Origin: Dyadobacter subterraneus
GTDB lineage: Bacteria > Bacteroidota > Bacteroidia > Cytophagales > Spirosomataceae
Direction of reading: 5' to 3'
Length of the DNA: 64,000 nt
Assembly (NCBI RefSeq): GCF_015221875.1
Contig: NZ_JACYGY010000001.1
Location: forward strand, 4,752,501 to 4,816,500
In this document: piece after piece, positions 31,131 to 41,130 of the stretch
Layout of the letters: the number at the start of each line of letters is the position of its first letter
How positions within the stretch are numbered: the first letter of the stretch is position 1
The notes under the pieces: generated by a model
The model's database searches: none
What the model was told of the DNA's origin: nothing
The model's input: only the letters and a program-made list of their open reading frames with translations
Made by a program: the position numbers and the translations under genes

Positions 31131-32075
31131 TTATTTCAAAAACTCAGCAAGGTTTTCTTTGGTAACAAGCTGAAACGGAATCAAAACTTCCTTTTCAAAC
31201 TTTTCACCTTTGGCTGCTTTTACTGCATTTTCGATCGCCGTGCTGCCTTGTTGTTTTGCATTTTGATAAACTGTCGCGTCAAGCGTTCCTTTTTTTACCG
31301 CTTGCAACGCGTCAGGAATTGCATCAATACTTACCACGATTATTTTATTTTTCAATCCGGCTGCTTCCAAAGCTTTTACAACACCCAATCCCATTTCATC
31401 ATTTTGAGCGAAAATGGCATTGATTTTAGTACCATAAGATTGAATCCAGTTTTCGGTTAACGACATCGCTTTGGCTCGGTCCCACTCACCCGACTGTTCT
31501 GCAAGAAGTTTTAGACCGGGATTTGTTTTCAGTATTTCTTTGGCTCCCTTATCTCTTTTAATTTGAGCGGCTTGTCCCATATACCCGTGCATCATAATCA
31601 CGTTTCCTTTACCACCCAGCTTTTTAACGATATAATTCATTGCAATTCTGGCAGATTCAACATCATCAGAGCCAACAAAAGAAGTTGGTTTTGCGGTGGT
31701 TTCTGAATTAACATTGATGATTGGAATTTTAGCATCAAGAGCAAGTTTTACAGCTGGTGAGCTCGCTTCCACCTCACACGGATTCATCACAATTGCATCA
31801 ACTCCCTGCGCTATAAAACTTTCTACCTGCTCAACCTGCTTTAAAGCCGAACGTTCGGCGTCAACAGTAATTAGCTCAACGTCAAGCTCTTTCGCTTTCG
31901 CCTCCATTTCATCACTCACATTGACGACAAACTCGTTTTGCATACTTAACATTGTACTTCCGATAACAAGCTTTTTGTCGCCATCCTTTTTCCCGGATTC
32001 GGAATTACCTGAATTATTACAACCTACAAAAAAGGAAGCGATGAGTGCAAATGCGTAAATGGAATTCAGTTTCAT
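31131..32075 (-). CDS. sugar ABC transporter substrate-binding lipoprotein (RbsB-like)
   Basis: From ATG 32075 the 314-residue product has a lipoprotein signal with lipobox FVGC and then a periplasmic-binding-protein type 1 fold: VIGSTMLSMQNEFVVNVSDEMEAKA, DAIVMNPCEVEASSPAVKLALDAKIPIINVNSET, and IFAQNDEMGLGVVKALEAAG. It belongs to the ribose/xylose/allose-binding group. It forms a transporter with the permease and ATPase genes upstream on the same strand. This is unusual for Bacteroidota, which mostly import sugars through SusCD. Confidence 0.92.
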   Translation of the reverse strand: MKLNSIYAFALIASFFVGCNNSGNSESGKKDGDKKLVIGSTMLSMQNEFVVNVSDEMEAKAKELDVELITVDAERSALKQVEQVESFIAQGVDAIVMNPCEVEASSPAVKLALDAKIPIINVNSETTAKPTSFVGSDDVESARIAMNYIVKKLGGKGNVIMMHGYMGQAAQIKRDKGAKEILKTNPGLKLLAEQSGEWDRAKAMSLTENWIQSYGTKINAIFAQNDEMGLGVVKALEAAGLKNKIIVVSIDAIPDALQAVKKGTLDATVYQNAKQQGSTAIENAVKAAKGEKFEKEVLIPFQLVTKENLAEFLK

Positions 32076-32140
32076 ATATTTTTCATTCAATTATTTAGAA
32101 TTAAAAAGGCATTTCCAAAAATGATTTTTTAAACTGAGGT

Positions 32141-33091
32141 CTAGTTTTTGTCTTTTCCCATACTATCTAAAACCACTGCACCGATGATGATAGCGCCCAT
32201 GACAACCTGCTGGTAATAAGAAGTAACATTCAGTAAATCAAGACTATTGCTGATGACACCAATTAATAAGGCGCCGATTAAAGTTCCTGTCATGGTACCC
32301 GTTCCACCAGAAGTGCTCGTACCACCGATAATCGCTGCGGCAATTGCATCAAGCTCAAAACCAGCACCTGCGTTGGGTTGACCTGTTGTAATTCTGGATG
32401 TTAATAAAATCCCACCCACCGCTGAAAGCATTCCGCAGATAGTATAAACCCACATTTTGACCTGATTAACCCGGATTCCTGAGGCTCTTGCAGCGGGCTC
32501 GTTCCCACCCACAGCGTACATGTAGCGACCTAAAATGGTTTTGTTTAAAATGGCAGAACAAATAATAAAAGCCACAACGAGAATGACGATTGGCAAGGGT
32601 ATACCAAATAAATTTCCCCCACCAATGAAATTGAAGGAATCTGATAGGTTAGAAATTGGTCTTCCTTTACTAAGAATCAAGGCTAAACCTCGGCCAATGG
32701 TCATTGTTCCTAATGTCACAATGAAAGGCGGAACTTTACTTTTCGTAATAACCAATCCATTGAAAGCACCGATGGCAAGGCCACCTGTAAGTCCGATAAA
32801 AACCGGGACAATTACAGGATAGGTATGCGGATGCGCGAAAGTTGCTGCTAAAACACCGGTAACCGCGACCATCGATCCAAGCGAAAGGTCAATGCCACCA
32901 GTTATGATGACAAAAGTTACTCCAAAAGCAAGTAAAGCATTGATCGAAACCTGCGTTCCAATATTCATTAAATTGGATACTGTGAAAAATTTGGGCGTAC
33001 TTAAAGCAAGAACCAGGCAGATTATTACAAATGCCAGGAAAATACCGTATTGGCCAATATCACGAAATCTTGAAGTAATTTTATTTTCCAA
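32141..33091 (-). CDS. sugar ABC transporter permease (RbsC-like)
   Basis: A 316-residue membrane protein with eight to ten helices and the branched-chain/ribose permease family motifs, including GGIDLSLGSMVAVTGVLAA, KVPPFIVTLGTMTIGRGLALI and GGNEPAARASGIRVNQVKMWVY, the loop that contacts the ATPase. It should form a homodimer in the inner membrane and pass a monosaccharide-sized ligand. The ATPase gene lies 77 bases upstream and the binding-protein gene 65 bases downstream. Confidence 0.94.
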   Translation of the reverse strand: MENKITSRFRDIGQYGIFLAFVIICLVLALSTPKFFTVSNLMNIGTQVSINALLAFGVTFVIITGGIDLSLGSMVAVTGVLAATFAHPHTYPVIVPVFIGLTGGLAIGAFNGLVITKSKVPPFIVTLGTMTIGRGLALILSKGRPISNLSDSFNFIGGGNLFGIPLPIVILVVAFIICSAILNKTILGRYMYAVGGNEPAARASGIRVNQVKMWVYTICGMLSAVGGILLTSRITTGQPNAGAGFELDAIAAAIIGGTSTSGGTGTMTGTLIGALLIGVISNSLDLLNVTSYYQQVVMGAIIIGAVVLDSMGKDKN

Positions 33092-33168
33092 TTTATAATA
33101 TTTAAATACTTTCTTATTTGGAAATTGAAAAGTTGACAGTTACAATTCAGTTGTTAGACTTCGTCATT

Positions 33169-34662
33169 TCACTGCACTGCGTATTTCATTATTAATTCCT
33201 GAGTCGCTTCTTTTCTTGACAAAGTTGCCGTTTGAACTCCTTTTGACAAAACCATAATCCGGTCACTCATTCCTAATATTTCCGGTAATTCGGAAGAGAT
33301 CATTATGACTGCCATTCCTTGCGCTGCCAGATTATTTATGAGTTTATATATTTCAAATTTTGCTCCGACATCTACTCCGCGTGTTGGTTCATCCAGAATG
33401 ATAACCTTAGGAGAAGCGGCTAGTACTTTACCAATAACTACTTTCTGTTGATTCCCTCCACTCAAATGTGTGACTTTCTGATTCCGACCGGAAGCTTTTA
33501 TTTTCAGATCAACTATCATCTGATCTGCCGAAACATTTTCTTTTTGATTATTGATAAAAATACCCTGTCGATGTTCGGATAAGCTAGCTAGCGTCAGGTT
33601 TTGCTTTACTGATAATTGAGGGATAAAACCCAGACCTTTCCTATCTTCGCTGACATAACCAATCCCATTGGCCACTGCGTCCTGCGGGGATTTTATTTTA
33701 ACTTCTTGTCCGTTGACGGATATTGTACCGCCATCTGCCGGCGATAATCCGAAAATGGCTAGTGCAATTTCAGTTCTTCCTGCGCCCATCAGCCCGGAAA
33801 TTCCAAATATCTCTCCCGCTTGCACGTCAAAATTAATTTCGTCAAACTTTCCCTTTTTTATAAGATTTCTTACAGAAAGGGCGATTTTACCTTTTTCAAA
33901 AACTGGTTCAGGAAACATGTTATTGATTTCCCTCCCTACCATCATGCCAATCAGACTGTTAATATCAAGTTCCGAAGTACTTTTTGTTACGATATATTTA
34001 CCGTCACGCAAAACAGTAATGGTATCACAAATTTCAAATATCTCATCCATTTTGTGCGAGATATAGATAATGGCAACGCCTTTATTTTTAAGATCTCTAA
34101 TTATTTTAAAAAGTGTCGCAACCTCTTTGTCTGATATGGCCGACGTAGGTTCATCCATGATGATAACGCTGGCATTATTTGAAACCGCTTTCGCAATTTC
34201 TACCATTTGCATCTGCGCGACGCTGAGATATTTCATCTTGACATTCGCATCAATATCAACTCCCAGAACATTCAAAAGTTCGGTTGCTTTTGTGCTAATG
34301 TTCTTGTCATTAAGCCATCCACTTTTATTTCCGGAAATCTCTTTTTCCCGGCCAAGGAAAATATTTTGCGCTACGGTAAGTTCAGGAATTATCAAAATCT
34401 CCTGATGAATCATCGAAATGCCTTTTTTTGAAATTTCGCTTACTGTGTTGTTTTTAATTAAATTTCCTTCAAAAATTATTTCTCCTGAATCCGGATTTAA
34501 CAGTCCGATAAGGATTTTCATGAAGGTTGATTTCCCCGCTCCGTTTTCTCCCATCAACGCATGAACCTCTCCTTTTTTTATTGTAAGATGCACATCATCC
34601 AACGCCTTAATCCCGGCGAAGGATTTGGAGAGGTTTTTGATTTGCAGGATGGTTTCGGCCAT
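33169..34662 (-). CDS. sugar ABC transporter ATP-binding protein (RbsA-like, two ATPase halves)
   Basis: The 497-residue protein is a tandem ATPase. Half 1 has Walker A GENGAGKSTFMKIL, a degenerate signature (LSVAQMQMVEIAK) and Walker B VIIMDEPTSA. Half 2 has a degenerate Walker A (GLMGAGRTEIALAIFG), a good signature LSGGNQQKVVIGK and Walker B VIILDEPTRG. That asymmetry is standard for RbsA/MglA. The transposase element at 34713-35449 lies immediately upstream, between this gene and the Gfo/Idh/MocA gene, and may have displaced the operon's normal spacing. Confidence 0.94.
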   Translation of the reverse strand: MAETILQIKNLSKSFAGIKALDDVHLTIKKGEVHALMGENGAGKSTFMKILIGLLNPDSGEIIFEGNLIKNNTVSEISKKGISMIHQEILIIPELTVAQNIFLGREKEISGNKSGWLNDKNISTKATELLNVLGVDIDANVKMKYLSVAQMQMVEIAKAVSNNASVIIMDEPTSAISDKEVATLFKIIRDLKNKGVAIIYISHKMDEIFEICDTITVLRDGKYIVTKSTSELDINSLIGMMVGREINNMFPEPVFEKGKIALSVRNLIKKGKFDEINFDVQAGEIFGISGLMGAGRTEIALAIFGLSPADGGTISVNGQEVKIKSPQDAVANGIGYVSEDRKGLGFIPQLSVKQNLTLASLSEHRQGIFINNQKENVSADQMIVDLKIKASGRNQKVTHLSGGNQQKVVIGKVLAASPKVIILDEPTRGVDVGAKFEIYKLINNLAAQGMAVIMISSELPEILGMSDRIMVLSKGVQTATLSRKEATQELIMKYAVQ

Positions 34663-34712
34663 GGATTATTTTAATAATTTCTGTTCCCGGGTTCCCGGTA
34701 TCCCAATATCCC

Positions 34713-34810
34713 AGGGCGATGCCCCGGTCTAAGGTATGACGCCCTTTCAGGGCTAAATAATTTCGTAGCCCTGAAAGGGCGTTATATTTTAGGATGGGGC
34801 ATCGCCCTAT
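34713..34810. repeat. left nested hairpin of the Y1 transposase element
   Basis: The outer arms AGGGCGATGCCCC (34713-34725) and GGGGCATCGCCCT (34796-34808) enclose an inner perfect 17-bp stem (34739-34755 with 34766-34782, half-site ACGCCCTTTCAGGGCTA). The 22-base end 34789-34810 recurs in inverted orientation at 35349-35370 with a single mismatch. Paired structures of this kind are the recognition sites of IS200/IS605 and REP-associated transposases. Confidence 0.85.
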
Positions 34811-34855
34811 CGACGGTTCAACCGGCCCCGATCGATTTCATTTCAAATGCCCATA

Positions 34856-35308
34856 TCAATCCCAAACATACCGTTCATCATATTCAACATTATATTTTCT
34901 CAAAAAGCCCCGGTACTCATCCTGGAAATTCTTGTTTTCGTGATATAGTTTTTGATTGGAAATGTATTTTACCACGATCTCTAAGTCAGAAGGATTAACC
35001 GAAAATATTCCATATCCATCCTGCCAATAAAAACCTTCGTACTCCTTTCCTTTGGTCTTAATCCATCTGGAAGAATTCTTTTTTATTTCTTCCAAAAGTT
35101 TCATGATGGATATCTTTCTTGACATGACACATAAAATATGAATGTGGTCTACATAACCTCCGACTTTGATCGGTATACATTCAAATTTGTTACAAAGACC
35201 TCCCAGATATCTGTGAAGCTCATTTTCAATTTTCTCATCAATTAATGGCTGACGATATTTTGTACTGAACACAATATGTGTACAGACTTTTGCTAACGAT
35301 TGTGACAT
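34856..35308 (-). mobile_element. tnpA: IS200-like / REP-associated Y1 HUH transposase (TnpA)
   Basis: The 150-residue protein is a single-domain Y1 transposase: the HUH motif is GGYVDHIHILCV, the helix with the catalytic Tyr is EIVVKYISNQKLYHENK, and FYWQDGYGIFSVNPSDLE is the conserved middle block. Length is normal for TnpA and the frame is intact. No tnpB-like partner is present. It copies or moves single-stranded DNA between flanking hairpins. It lies in the same orientation as the surrounding operon, between the Gfo/Idh/MocA and RbsA-like genes. Confidence 0.92.
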
Positions 35309-35348
35309 TTGTGTGTATGTGTATTTTGGTGTGTGTATTGCTCAAAAG

Positions 35349-35449
35349 ATAGGGCGTTGCCCCATCCTAAGACATATTGCCCTTTCAGAGCGTCGCAAAT
35401 CGCGAAAACCCTGAAAGGGTTATTAATTTCGCATAGGGCACCGCCCTAT
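35349..35449. repeat. right nested hairpin of the Y1 transposase element
   Basis: The outer arm ATAGGGCG (35349-35356) pairs with CGCCCTAT (35442-35449), and the inner CCCTTTCAG (35380-35388) pairs with CTGAAAGGG (35411-35419). A small local hairpin ATAGGGC-ACC-GCCCTAT sits at 35433-35449. Its first 22 bases are the inverted copy of 34789-34810. The inner stem is less perfect than on the left side. Confidence 0.82.
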
Positions 35450-35489
35450 GACTTTATGGCCATGGCTCCATGGCAATGCCCAAAATTCA

Positions 35490-36650
35490 TTACCCCTCCC
35501 ATTCAACCCCGGTATCCTTCCAGCTCTTCGAAGCCGCAGAATCCAGAACCGCCTCACAAACCTTTTGAGTTTCCAAAGCATCCTTAAACGTAGGACTGCA
35601 ATCTTTTCCAGTTTGCAAGCTTTCAAAGAAATCAGCTGCCTGGTGAATGAACGAATGCTCATAACCAATGCTAGTCCCAGGAATCCACCATCTTTTCATG
35701 TATGGCTGATCGCTGTCAGTCACCAGAATTGATCTCCAACCGCGAACAATAGAATCATCCGAATGATCAAAATATTCAAGACGGTTCAAGTCATGCAGAT
35801 CCCAGCGGATCGAAGCATGTTCACCATTAATTTCAAAAGTATAAAGCGCCTTATGACCACGTGCATAACGCGTTGATTCAAAAAGACCTAGTGATCCATT
35901 ATCAAAATGACAGTGAAAAATACAGGCATCATCGATTCCAACTTTCTGAACCTGTCCACTTTCGGAATGCACACGTTCTTTGATAAAAGTCTCAGTGACA
36001 GCAGAAACATCCTTAATTCCACCATTGATCCACATCGCTGTATCAATGCAATGCGCCAGCAAATCACCGGTTACACCGCTACCAGCAGCCTCAGCATCCA
36101 GACGCCATGTAGCTGTTCCACCTTGTGGAACATCCGGATTGATCGTCCAGTCCTGAAGGAAATTGGCACGGTAATGAAAAATACGTCCCAACTTTCCGGA
36201 ATCAACAATTTGCTTGGCCAAAGTCACAGCAGGCACGCGGCGGTAGTTATACCAAACCGTATTTTTTACACCTGCTTTTTCAATAGCATCCACCATTGTT
36301 TGTGCCTCTGCCAAAGTTCTTGCCAAAGGTTTTTCGCACAAAATCATTTTGCCTGCCGCAGCAGCAGCAATGGCAATTTCTGCATGCGTATCATTGGCTG
36401 TACAAATATCAACCGCGTCAACGTCATCTCTTGCAATCACTTTTTTCCAGTCGGTTTCAAATGATTCGTAACCCCACTGTTCTGCAAAAGCTTTCGCTTT
36501 TTCAGCATTACGCGAACAAGCCACTTTCAAAACCGGCGTATATTCCAGCTCAGAAAAAAAGTTATCAATTCTGTTATATCCATTGGAATGCGTACGGCCC
36601 ATTAAACCGGTACCGATCAATCCAATTCTGAGTTCTTTCTTATTTGACAT
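35490..36650 (-). CDS. Gfo/Idh/MocA family oxidoreductase
   Basis: A 386-residue NAD(P)-dependent dehydrogenase. The Rossmann motif is [15 protein letters not shown], the EKP motif is [13 protein letters not shown], and the active-site His region is [16 protein letters not shown]. Family members oxidise hydroxyls of sugars, inositols or glycosides, often at C3. Together with the TIM-barrel isomerases and the DUF1080 protein in the same run it fits a route in which a glycoside is oxidised to a 3-keto sugar before cleavage. Its start is 33 bases after the stop of the next TIM-barrel gene. Confidence 0.92.
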   Translation of the reverse strand: MSNKKELRIGLIGTGLMGRTHSNGYNRIDNFFSELEYTPVLKVACSRNAEKAKAFAEQWGYESFETDWKKVIARDDVDAVDICTANDTHAEIAIAAAAAGKMILCEKPLARTLAEAQTMVDAIEKAGVKNTVWYNYRRVPAVTLAKQIVDSGKLGRIFHYRANFLQDWTINPDVPQGGTATWRLDAEAAGSGVTGDLLAHCIDTAMWINGGIKDVSAVTETFIKERVHSESGQVQKVGIDDACIFHCHFDNGSLGLFESTRYARGHKALYTFEINGEHASIRWDLHDLNRLEYFDHSDDSIVRGWRSILVTDSDQPYMKRWWIPGTSIGYEHSFIHQAADFFESLQTGKDCSPTFKDALETQKVCEAVLDSAASKSWKDTGVEWEG

Positions 36651-36683
36651 AATGTAAAATGCGTTATTTTTTCAATGTTATCA

Positions 36684-37718
36684 TTAAGCCTCATACCAGC
36701 CATGTGCCGTGCGAACATTAATCATAGCCGCAAGGATATCATTCCATGTTTTCTGATTGGTCATCACCTCATTCGGGAACATACAGCCATCCCAGCAAAT
36801 GTGACGGAAAGCTTTTGTAATTTCGCCGTTTTCATCACGAAGCCAATATCCTGAATCACGTGTGATATCAAGTTTTCCGTTAGGATCGGTAGCCAGACAG
36901 TGACGTCCTGTTTTATCATGAGAACCAGTTCCATGAACCGTTCCGTCATTTTGTGCTACGTGGAAATCCAGTGTCCAGGGACGCAAAGCAGCAGTCATTT
37001 TTTTCAAACCTTCTTCCAGTGCAGCACGGTCGCTCCACTCAAAATCAACAGGAAGAATACGATCTTCAGGACGGTTATATCCTAAAAGATAAAGGAATGT
37101 GTGCGACATATCTGCCTGGAAACCGATATTCGGACGATCAACCTGTTCCATTGTATCAATCATCGTTTTCCAGCTTTGCATGCCACCCCAGCAGATTTCA
37201 CCTTCTGCGGCAAGTTTTTCGTCATATTCAGCAGCGACGTCACAAGCTCTTCTGAAAGTTTCTGCGATTAGTTTTGTATTATTAACAGGATCCAGCGCCC
37301 AGTCTTCCGGTTTGCTTGACGAGTCAATACGAACAATACCATTTGGACGAATTCCCAGTTTTCTCAGTTTTTGACCAAAAATGGAAGCTTTTTTCACCTG
37401 ATTTACAAATTCATCACGTGCCTCCTTGCTGCCCATTGCAGAACCGCTCCAGATCGGAGCTACCAGACTGCCAATTTCAAGGTTTAGTCCGCCTACTTTG
37501 TCAACCAGTTTTTTGATACCGTCGTCACTCATATCCAGATCAATATGAGGATCAAAAAGACCGATATCGATACCGTCAAATTTCACACCGTTCACCTCAG
37601 CGGCGGCAGTTTTTTCAAGCATCGTATCAAAAGAAATAACAGGCTCCGAATCGGATCCTTTTCCTACAATACCAGGCCATGTGGCATTGTGTAGCTTGGG
37701 ATAATTATTTTCTGGCAT
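36684..37718 (-). CDS. sugar phosphate isomerase/epimerase-like TIM barrel, 344 residues
   Basis: An AP-endonuclease-2-type TIM barrel. Likely metal ligands are Glu in [14 protein letters not shown], Asp-His in [15 protein letters not shown] and His in [25 protein letters not shown]. It is longer than most isomerases (about 280) owing to the extended C-terminal loop. No signal peptide, so it acts in the cytoplasm. Members of this family epimerise or isomerise keto-sugars, or cleave 3-keto-glycosides by elimination. It follows the cupin gene by 94 bases. The exact reaction is unknown. Confidence 0.85.
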   Translation of the reverse strand: MPENNYPKLHNATWPGIVGKGSDSEPVISFDTMLEKTAAAEVNGVKFDGIDIGLFDPHIDLDMSDDGIKKLVDKVGGLNLEIGSLVAPIWSGSAMGSKEARDEFVNQVKKASIFGQKLRKLGIRPNGIVRIDSSSKPEDWALDPVNNTKLIAETFRRACDVAAEYDEKLAAEGEICWGGMQSWKTMIDTMEQVDRPNIGFQADMSHTFLYLLGYNRPEDRILPVDFEWSDRAALEEGLKKMTAALRPWTLDFHVAQNDGTVHGTGSHDKTGRHCLATDPNGKLDITRDSGYWLRDENGEITKAFRHICWDGCMFPNEVMTNQKTWNDILAAMINVRTAHGWYEA

Positions 37719-37812
37719 GGTTTAAGAATTATAAGTTTAGAAAACAAAGCTGGTTCAGGGTTAGCAATCGCCCAATCTAAAAACCGATTGCTGATCGCAG
37801 AAAGCCGATAGC

Positions 37813-39030
37813 TTATTCAATAATTAAATCAGGATTTGAAGGACCAAAATGTTTCAGTATAACAATTGGATCATTAGCCGAAGGGTTGCTGATCACGACA
37901 CCTTCCTTCGCAGCTTTTTCAGTTACAAAAAACTCATCATTTGTAAGCTGACCATAGCGAATTAGTGCCGGCGTTTCAATATCCCAAACACCAAACTTAC
38001 CATGTCCCTGCATGACGATTAATCCGTAAGCAGCGGCATCGGTAATGGTAACTGTCTGTCCTGGAAAAACTGTAAGTTCCTTGGCACTGTAAGCCTCGCT
38101 TTTATAACAAATCCAGTTTTCACTATATCCTTCTGCTGCCATCTCCTCTACATCTTTTACCGGTTTGGGGCGCATGAAGTGCTTTTCCATCAAATTAGGA
38201 TTTACGTTCAAATCCCAGTCGATCACTTCCATTAACAGGTCGTAATCTCCGATTCTGTCTTTCGGCGTTCCTTTCCAAAGCAGTTCTTCCGGGATAATCG
38301 CCTCATTCACAAGCGATTGGTACATGGCAAAAATATCGGATGCTTTTTGAGGTTCATATGTACATAAGCTTCCAGGAGCATGTAACATGCCAGGAGGAAC
38401 ATCCCATCCTGTTCCAGGTTCCAGACGGAACGCCTGCGAGTAATTGGTTATCTTATTATCACCCTTGGTGAAGTTCATCAGACACTCCTTAATCTGTTCT
38501 TTTGTCGTGCCCGGTGCTATACCAATGAATGTATATGGAAAATCGCCGCCATGGTTATTTAGTTGCGGAGGGAAATAATATGCCTCGGGCTTTCCGTTCT
38601 GACCAACCATCGCAGCGTGCTCATCTCTGTGGTGAATATGGTGAGGTAATGGACCCATGTTATCAAAAAACTTGGAATACATCGGCCAGCTTTGATATTC
38701 GTCCCAAAGACGATCACCTATAATTGCGCCTTTCAGCTCATCTACCGCGTCCTTCAATGTTACTTTTTGAACACCTGACTCATCTTCAAAAACGATCTGG
38801 CTCAAACCCTCGTTTTCGCCGGTAAGCGGACCATTCTCAGCAGGTGTTGTGGATGAAAACCAGCGTTCATCAATACCGCCGCGTTCTCCGCCCAATATGT
38901 AATAATCGTCCGGATGCAATTTTATTCTCCTGCCAGGCACACAAAACGATCTCGGCACCCATGTCGGAGCCAAACGCAATATTCCTTTTCCCTGTTCTAA
39001 TGCCTTTTCAGCTATACTTGAAAGTCCCAT
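37813..39030 (-). CDS. uncharacterised double-cupin protein, 405 residues
   Basis: The sequence has a cupin metal site MGPLPHHIHHRDEHAAM near residue 130 and a second conserved patch WDVPPGMLHAPGSLCTYEP near residue 215. The C-terminal third forms a second cupin-like barrel (ELTVFPGQTVTITDAAAYGLIVMQGHGKFGV). It resembles class I mannose-6-phosphate isomerase-like or homogentisate dioxygenase-like folds but lacks the defining residues of either that I can place. In context it could isomerise or bind a keto-sugar. No signal peptide. It sits 22 bases after the DUF4432 gene. I do not recognise a characterised relative. Confidence 0.75.
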   Translation of the reverse strand: MGLSSIAEKALEQGKGILRLAPTWVPRSFCVPGRRIKLHPDDYYILGGERGGIDERWFSSTTPAENGPLTGENEGLSQIVFEDESGVQKVTLKDAVDELKGAIIGDRLWDEYQSWPMYSKFFDNMGPLPHHIHHRDEHAAMVGQNGKPEAYYFPPQLNNHGGDFPYTFIGIAPGTTKEQIKECLMNFTKGDNKITNYSQAFRLEPGTGWDVPPGMLHAPGSLCTYEPQKASDIFAMYQSLVNEAIIPEELLWKGTPKDRIGDYDLLMEVIDWDLNVNPNLMEKHFMRPKPVKDVEEMAAEGYSENWICYKSEAYSAKELTVFPGQTVTITDAAAYGLIVMQGHGKFGVWDIETPALIRYGQLTNDEFFVTEKAAKEGVVISNPSANDPIVILKHFGPSNPDLIIE

Positions 39031-39052
39031 TGTTAGATTTTGAAAATTTGGT

Positions 39053-40126
39053 TTAGTTATAATCTTTTAAATATTCCTGTATCTTTTGTTCGTTATTTAA
39101 TACTTTAAGTTCCAGGTCGTAGTACCTGCTTTCACCCGGTTTAATAAAAATCAGAGAACCATTTTCTCTTGCTTTCGCCTGTCCAATTAATTGATTGGTA
39201 GCAGGTTCCAGACCCGTTACATATTCACCTTTGCCCCAATGCTGCCAGTTTGCAAACCATGGTAATTGTTCTTTTTGAAATTTCAATACAGCTGCAATTC
39301 CAATTTTTGGATTTGACAATCCGCAAACGCTTTGCCCCTGGTCATCTGCTTCAATATCTACCAAAACGACTTCTTCTCCGCCGCCTAAATGATCATCAAG
39401 CGGAGCCTGGCATCTTTTAAAATCATTTCCTTCTTTAAAAATTTTAGCATTTTCTCCGCTGTTGGGATACCATTTCCCTTTCCAGAGAATATCGGTTCCT
39501 TCATCTGCGAGAGGCCAGCCGAAATTGAAATGATAAAGAAGCATGTGCGGAGCAGGCATATTTGCTTTGTTAATTACCTCATCATGAATACGTATTACCG
39601 ATTTTCCAAGTGTCGCCGAAATCGTTCTTTTCAATTCTAGGCTGGGGCCAAATGGTTTTGTTTCCCTGATAATTCCGGAAATACTCATTTCCAGATTTCC
39701 TGTTCTTGGGTCTGGTTGTACTATTGAAATGATTTCTGCCGGCGTATTGCTGATTTGTCCGTGCAAACCTCTTTCTCCAAATTCATCTGATTCCGGACCG
39801 CCAAAATGGGTTAATCCGCAGGTTGTCATCAGGCCACCACCAAAAGTTTTCAACCAATTGATACCATGATCGGAAAAAGGCTGCGGAGAAGTGATACCTC
39901 CGTGACTTAGCCAGGCAAGACTATGTTGATTGTAAAAAGCATCAGCAATATCCATGGCACGGTCAATTACCACTTTAAAACGCAAACCCGTTCCTGTGTT
40001 GATCCAGGCGATTCTTGTTCCACGCCCGGCGCCATTATCAATTACAGAAGTTTCAATCCCGCCTATCTGTGCATGATTGGATATCTTATCTTTCCAGTCC
40101 TGATTTACTTCAAAGGTATCCTTCAT
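39053..40126 (-). CDS. DUF4432 aldose 1-epimerase-like protein
   Basis: A 357-residue galactose-mutarotase-fold protein. Conserved blocks are GRGTRIAWINTGTGLRFKV, GGLMTTCGLTHFGGPE and ERGLHGQISNTPA with the likely catalytic His residues, LLYHFNFGWPL, and GLEPATNQ, which carries the Glu base. DUF4432 proteins are often found in rare-sugar operons; the family probably interconverts anomers or epimers of modified sugars. It precedes the cupin gene in the same transcript. Confidence 0.88.
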   Translation of the reverse strand: MKDTFEVNQDWKDKISNHAQIGGIETSVIDNGAGRGTRIAWINTGTGLRFKVVIDRAMDIADAFYNQHSLAWLSHGGITSPQPFSDHGINWLKTFGGGLMTTCGLTHFGGPESDEFGERGLHGQISNTPAEIISIVQPDPRTGNLEMSISGIIRETKPFGPSLELKRTISATLGKSVIRIHDEVINKANMPAPHMLLYHFNFGWPLADEGTDILWKGKWYPNSGENAKIFKEGNDFKRCQAPLDDHLGGGEEVVLVDIEADDQGQSVCGLSNPKIGIAAVLKFQKEQLPWFANWQHWGKGEYVTGLEPATNQLIGQAKARENGSLIFIKPGESRYYDLELKVLNNEQKIQEYLKDYN

Positions 40127-40213
40127 TTACTTTTATAAATTAAAAATATTATCCTAATCGAAAAAGACCGTAAAATGCCTTATTTAACCTGATTTTTTGC
40201 TATTTAAATAAAC

Positions 40214-41032
40214 TTAGTTATCCAAAAGCCAGTTTCTGACCCTTGGATTAAAGTCCGAAGTATTTTCAAAATGAAACGCGTGACCAAGATTTTCGTATAG
40301 AAAAAGTTCCGATTCAGGAATTCCGTTTGCAACTTCCCGCGCCATCCAGACAGGTGTAAAAATATCCTGTCGCCCTCCTATCACTAATGTTGGTTTATCA
40401 ATTTTTCCCAGGTCAGCCAAAGCGTTATGATTGATACAAGCTGCTGCTTGTCCTTCCAAACCGTGAAGTGGCTGCGGAAATGGATTGGCACTATCCTGTT
40501 TTCGCCCTATTCCCAGTTCTTCATGTTTTTCAGTATTGTCCCATGTTGATTTTGAAAAAATAAGCAACTGGATATACAAACTGAATTCCTCTGGCCGGAA
40601 ACGTGCCTTGCAATTCATAATATGCTGAAACAATGATTTCGCATAATTGTCACAACGCGCCCAGGGACACATCAACACCAGCGACTGCACTTTATCAGGA
40701 TGACGAATAGCCAACTGCTGTGCAATTGTACTTCCCATCGAACAGCCAACAACTCTTACTTTTTCAACCTGAATCGCATCCAGCAAACCGGCATAATCAT
40801 CTGCCATCTGCTCGGATGAATAAGGCCCCAAAGGTTTATCAGAAAGTCCTACGCCACGATTATCACCAATAATACATCTAAAATGATGCTGCCAATCCGC
40901 CAAATGCACATTCCAGACTGAACCGGGCGCCGTAATACCCATGATCAGCAACAAAGGCGTTTCCTCGGAAGAAATTCCCGAACCGCGCTCTTCATAGTGA
41001 AGCTGTATTCCGTTGGTTTTTATTAAAGGCAT
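40214..41032 (-). CDS. alpha/beta hydrolase
   Basis: The 272-residue hydrolase has an oxyanion region LLLIMGITAPGSVW, the nucleophile elbow VVGCSMGSTIAQQ (Ser in GCSMGS), the acid VIGGRQDIFTP and the His YENLGHAFHFEN. Close relatives open 3-oxoadipate enol-lactone or other lactones. In this neighbourhood a sugar lactone formed by the PQQ or Gfo/Idh/MocA dehydrogenase is a reasonable substrate, but the family is too broad to be sure. No signal peptide, so it is cytoplasmic. Confidence 0.88.
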   Translation of the reverse strand: MPLIKTNGIQLHYEERGSGISSEETPLLLIMGITAPGSVWNVHLADWQHHFRCIIGDNRGVGLSDKPLGPYSSEQMADDYAGLLDAIQVEKVRVVGCSMGSTIAQQLAIRHPDKVQSLVLMCPWARCDNYAKSLFQHIMNCKARFRPEEFSLYIQLLIFSKSTWDNTEKHEELGIGRKQDSANPFPQPLHGLEGQAAACINHNALADLGKIDKPTLVIGGRQDIFTPVWMAREVANGIPESELFLYENLGHAFHFENTSDFNPRVRNWLLDN

Positions 41033-41130
41033 CTTTTTTTAGTTGAAAGCGGCCGCCGCGCGGTTGAAAGTGGAGAGTTAAAAGTTACAATTAGGGCAGA
41101 GGACTTGACCTCTATCTGTTATTCCCGCTT

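Noticed and set aside
34713..35449. CRISPR-like repeat structure around 34.7-35.4 kb
   Set aside because: The repeats are paired hairpins flanking a transposase, not evenly spaced direct repeats with unique spacers; no cas genes are present.
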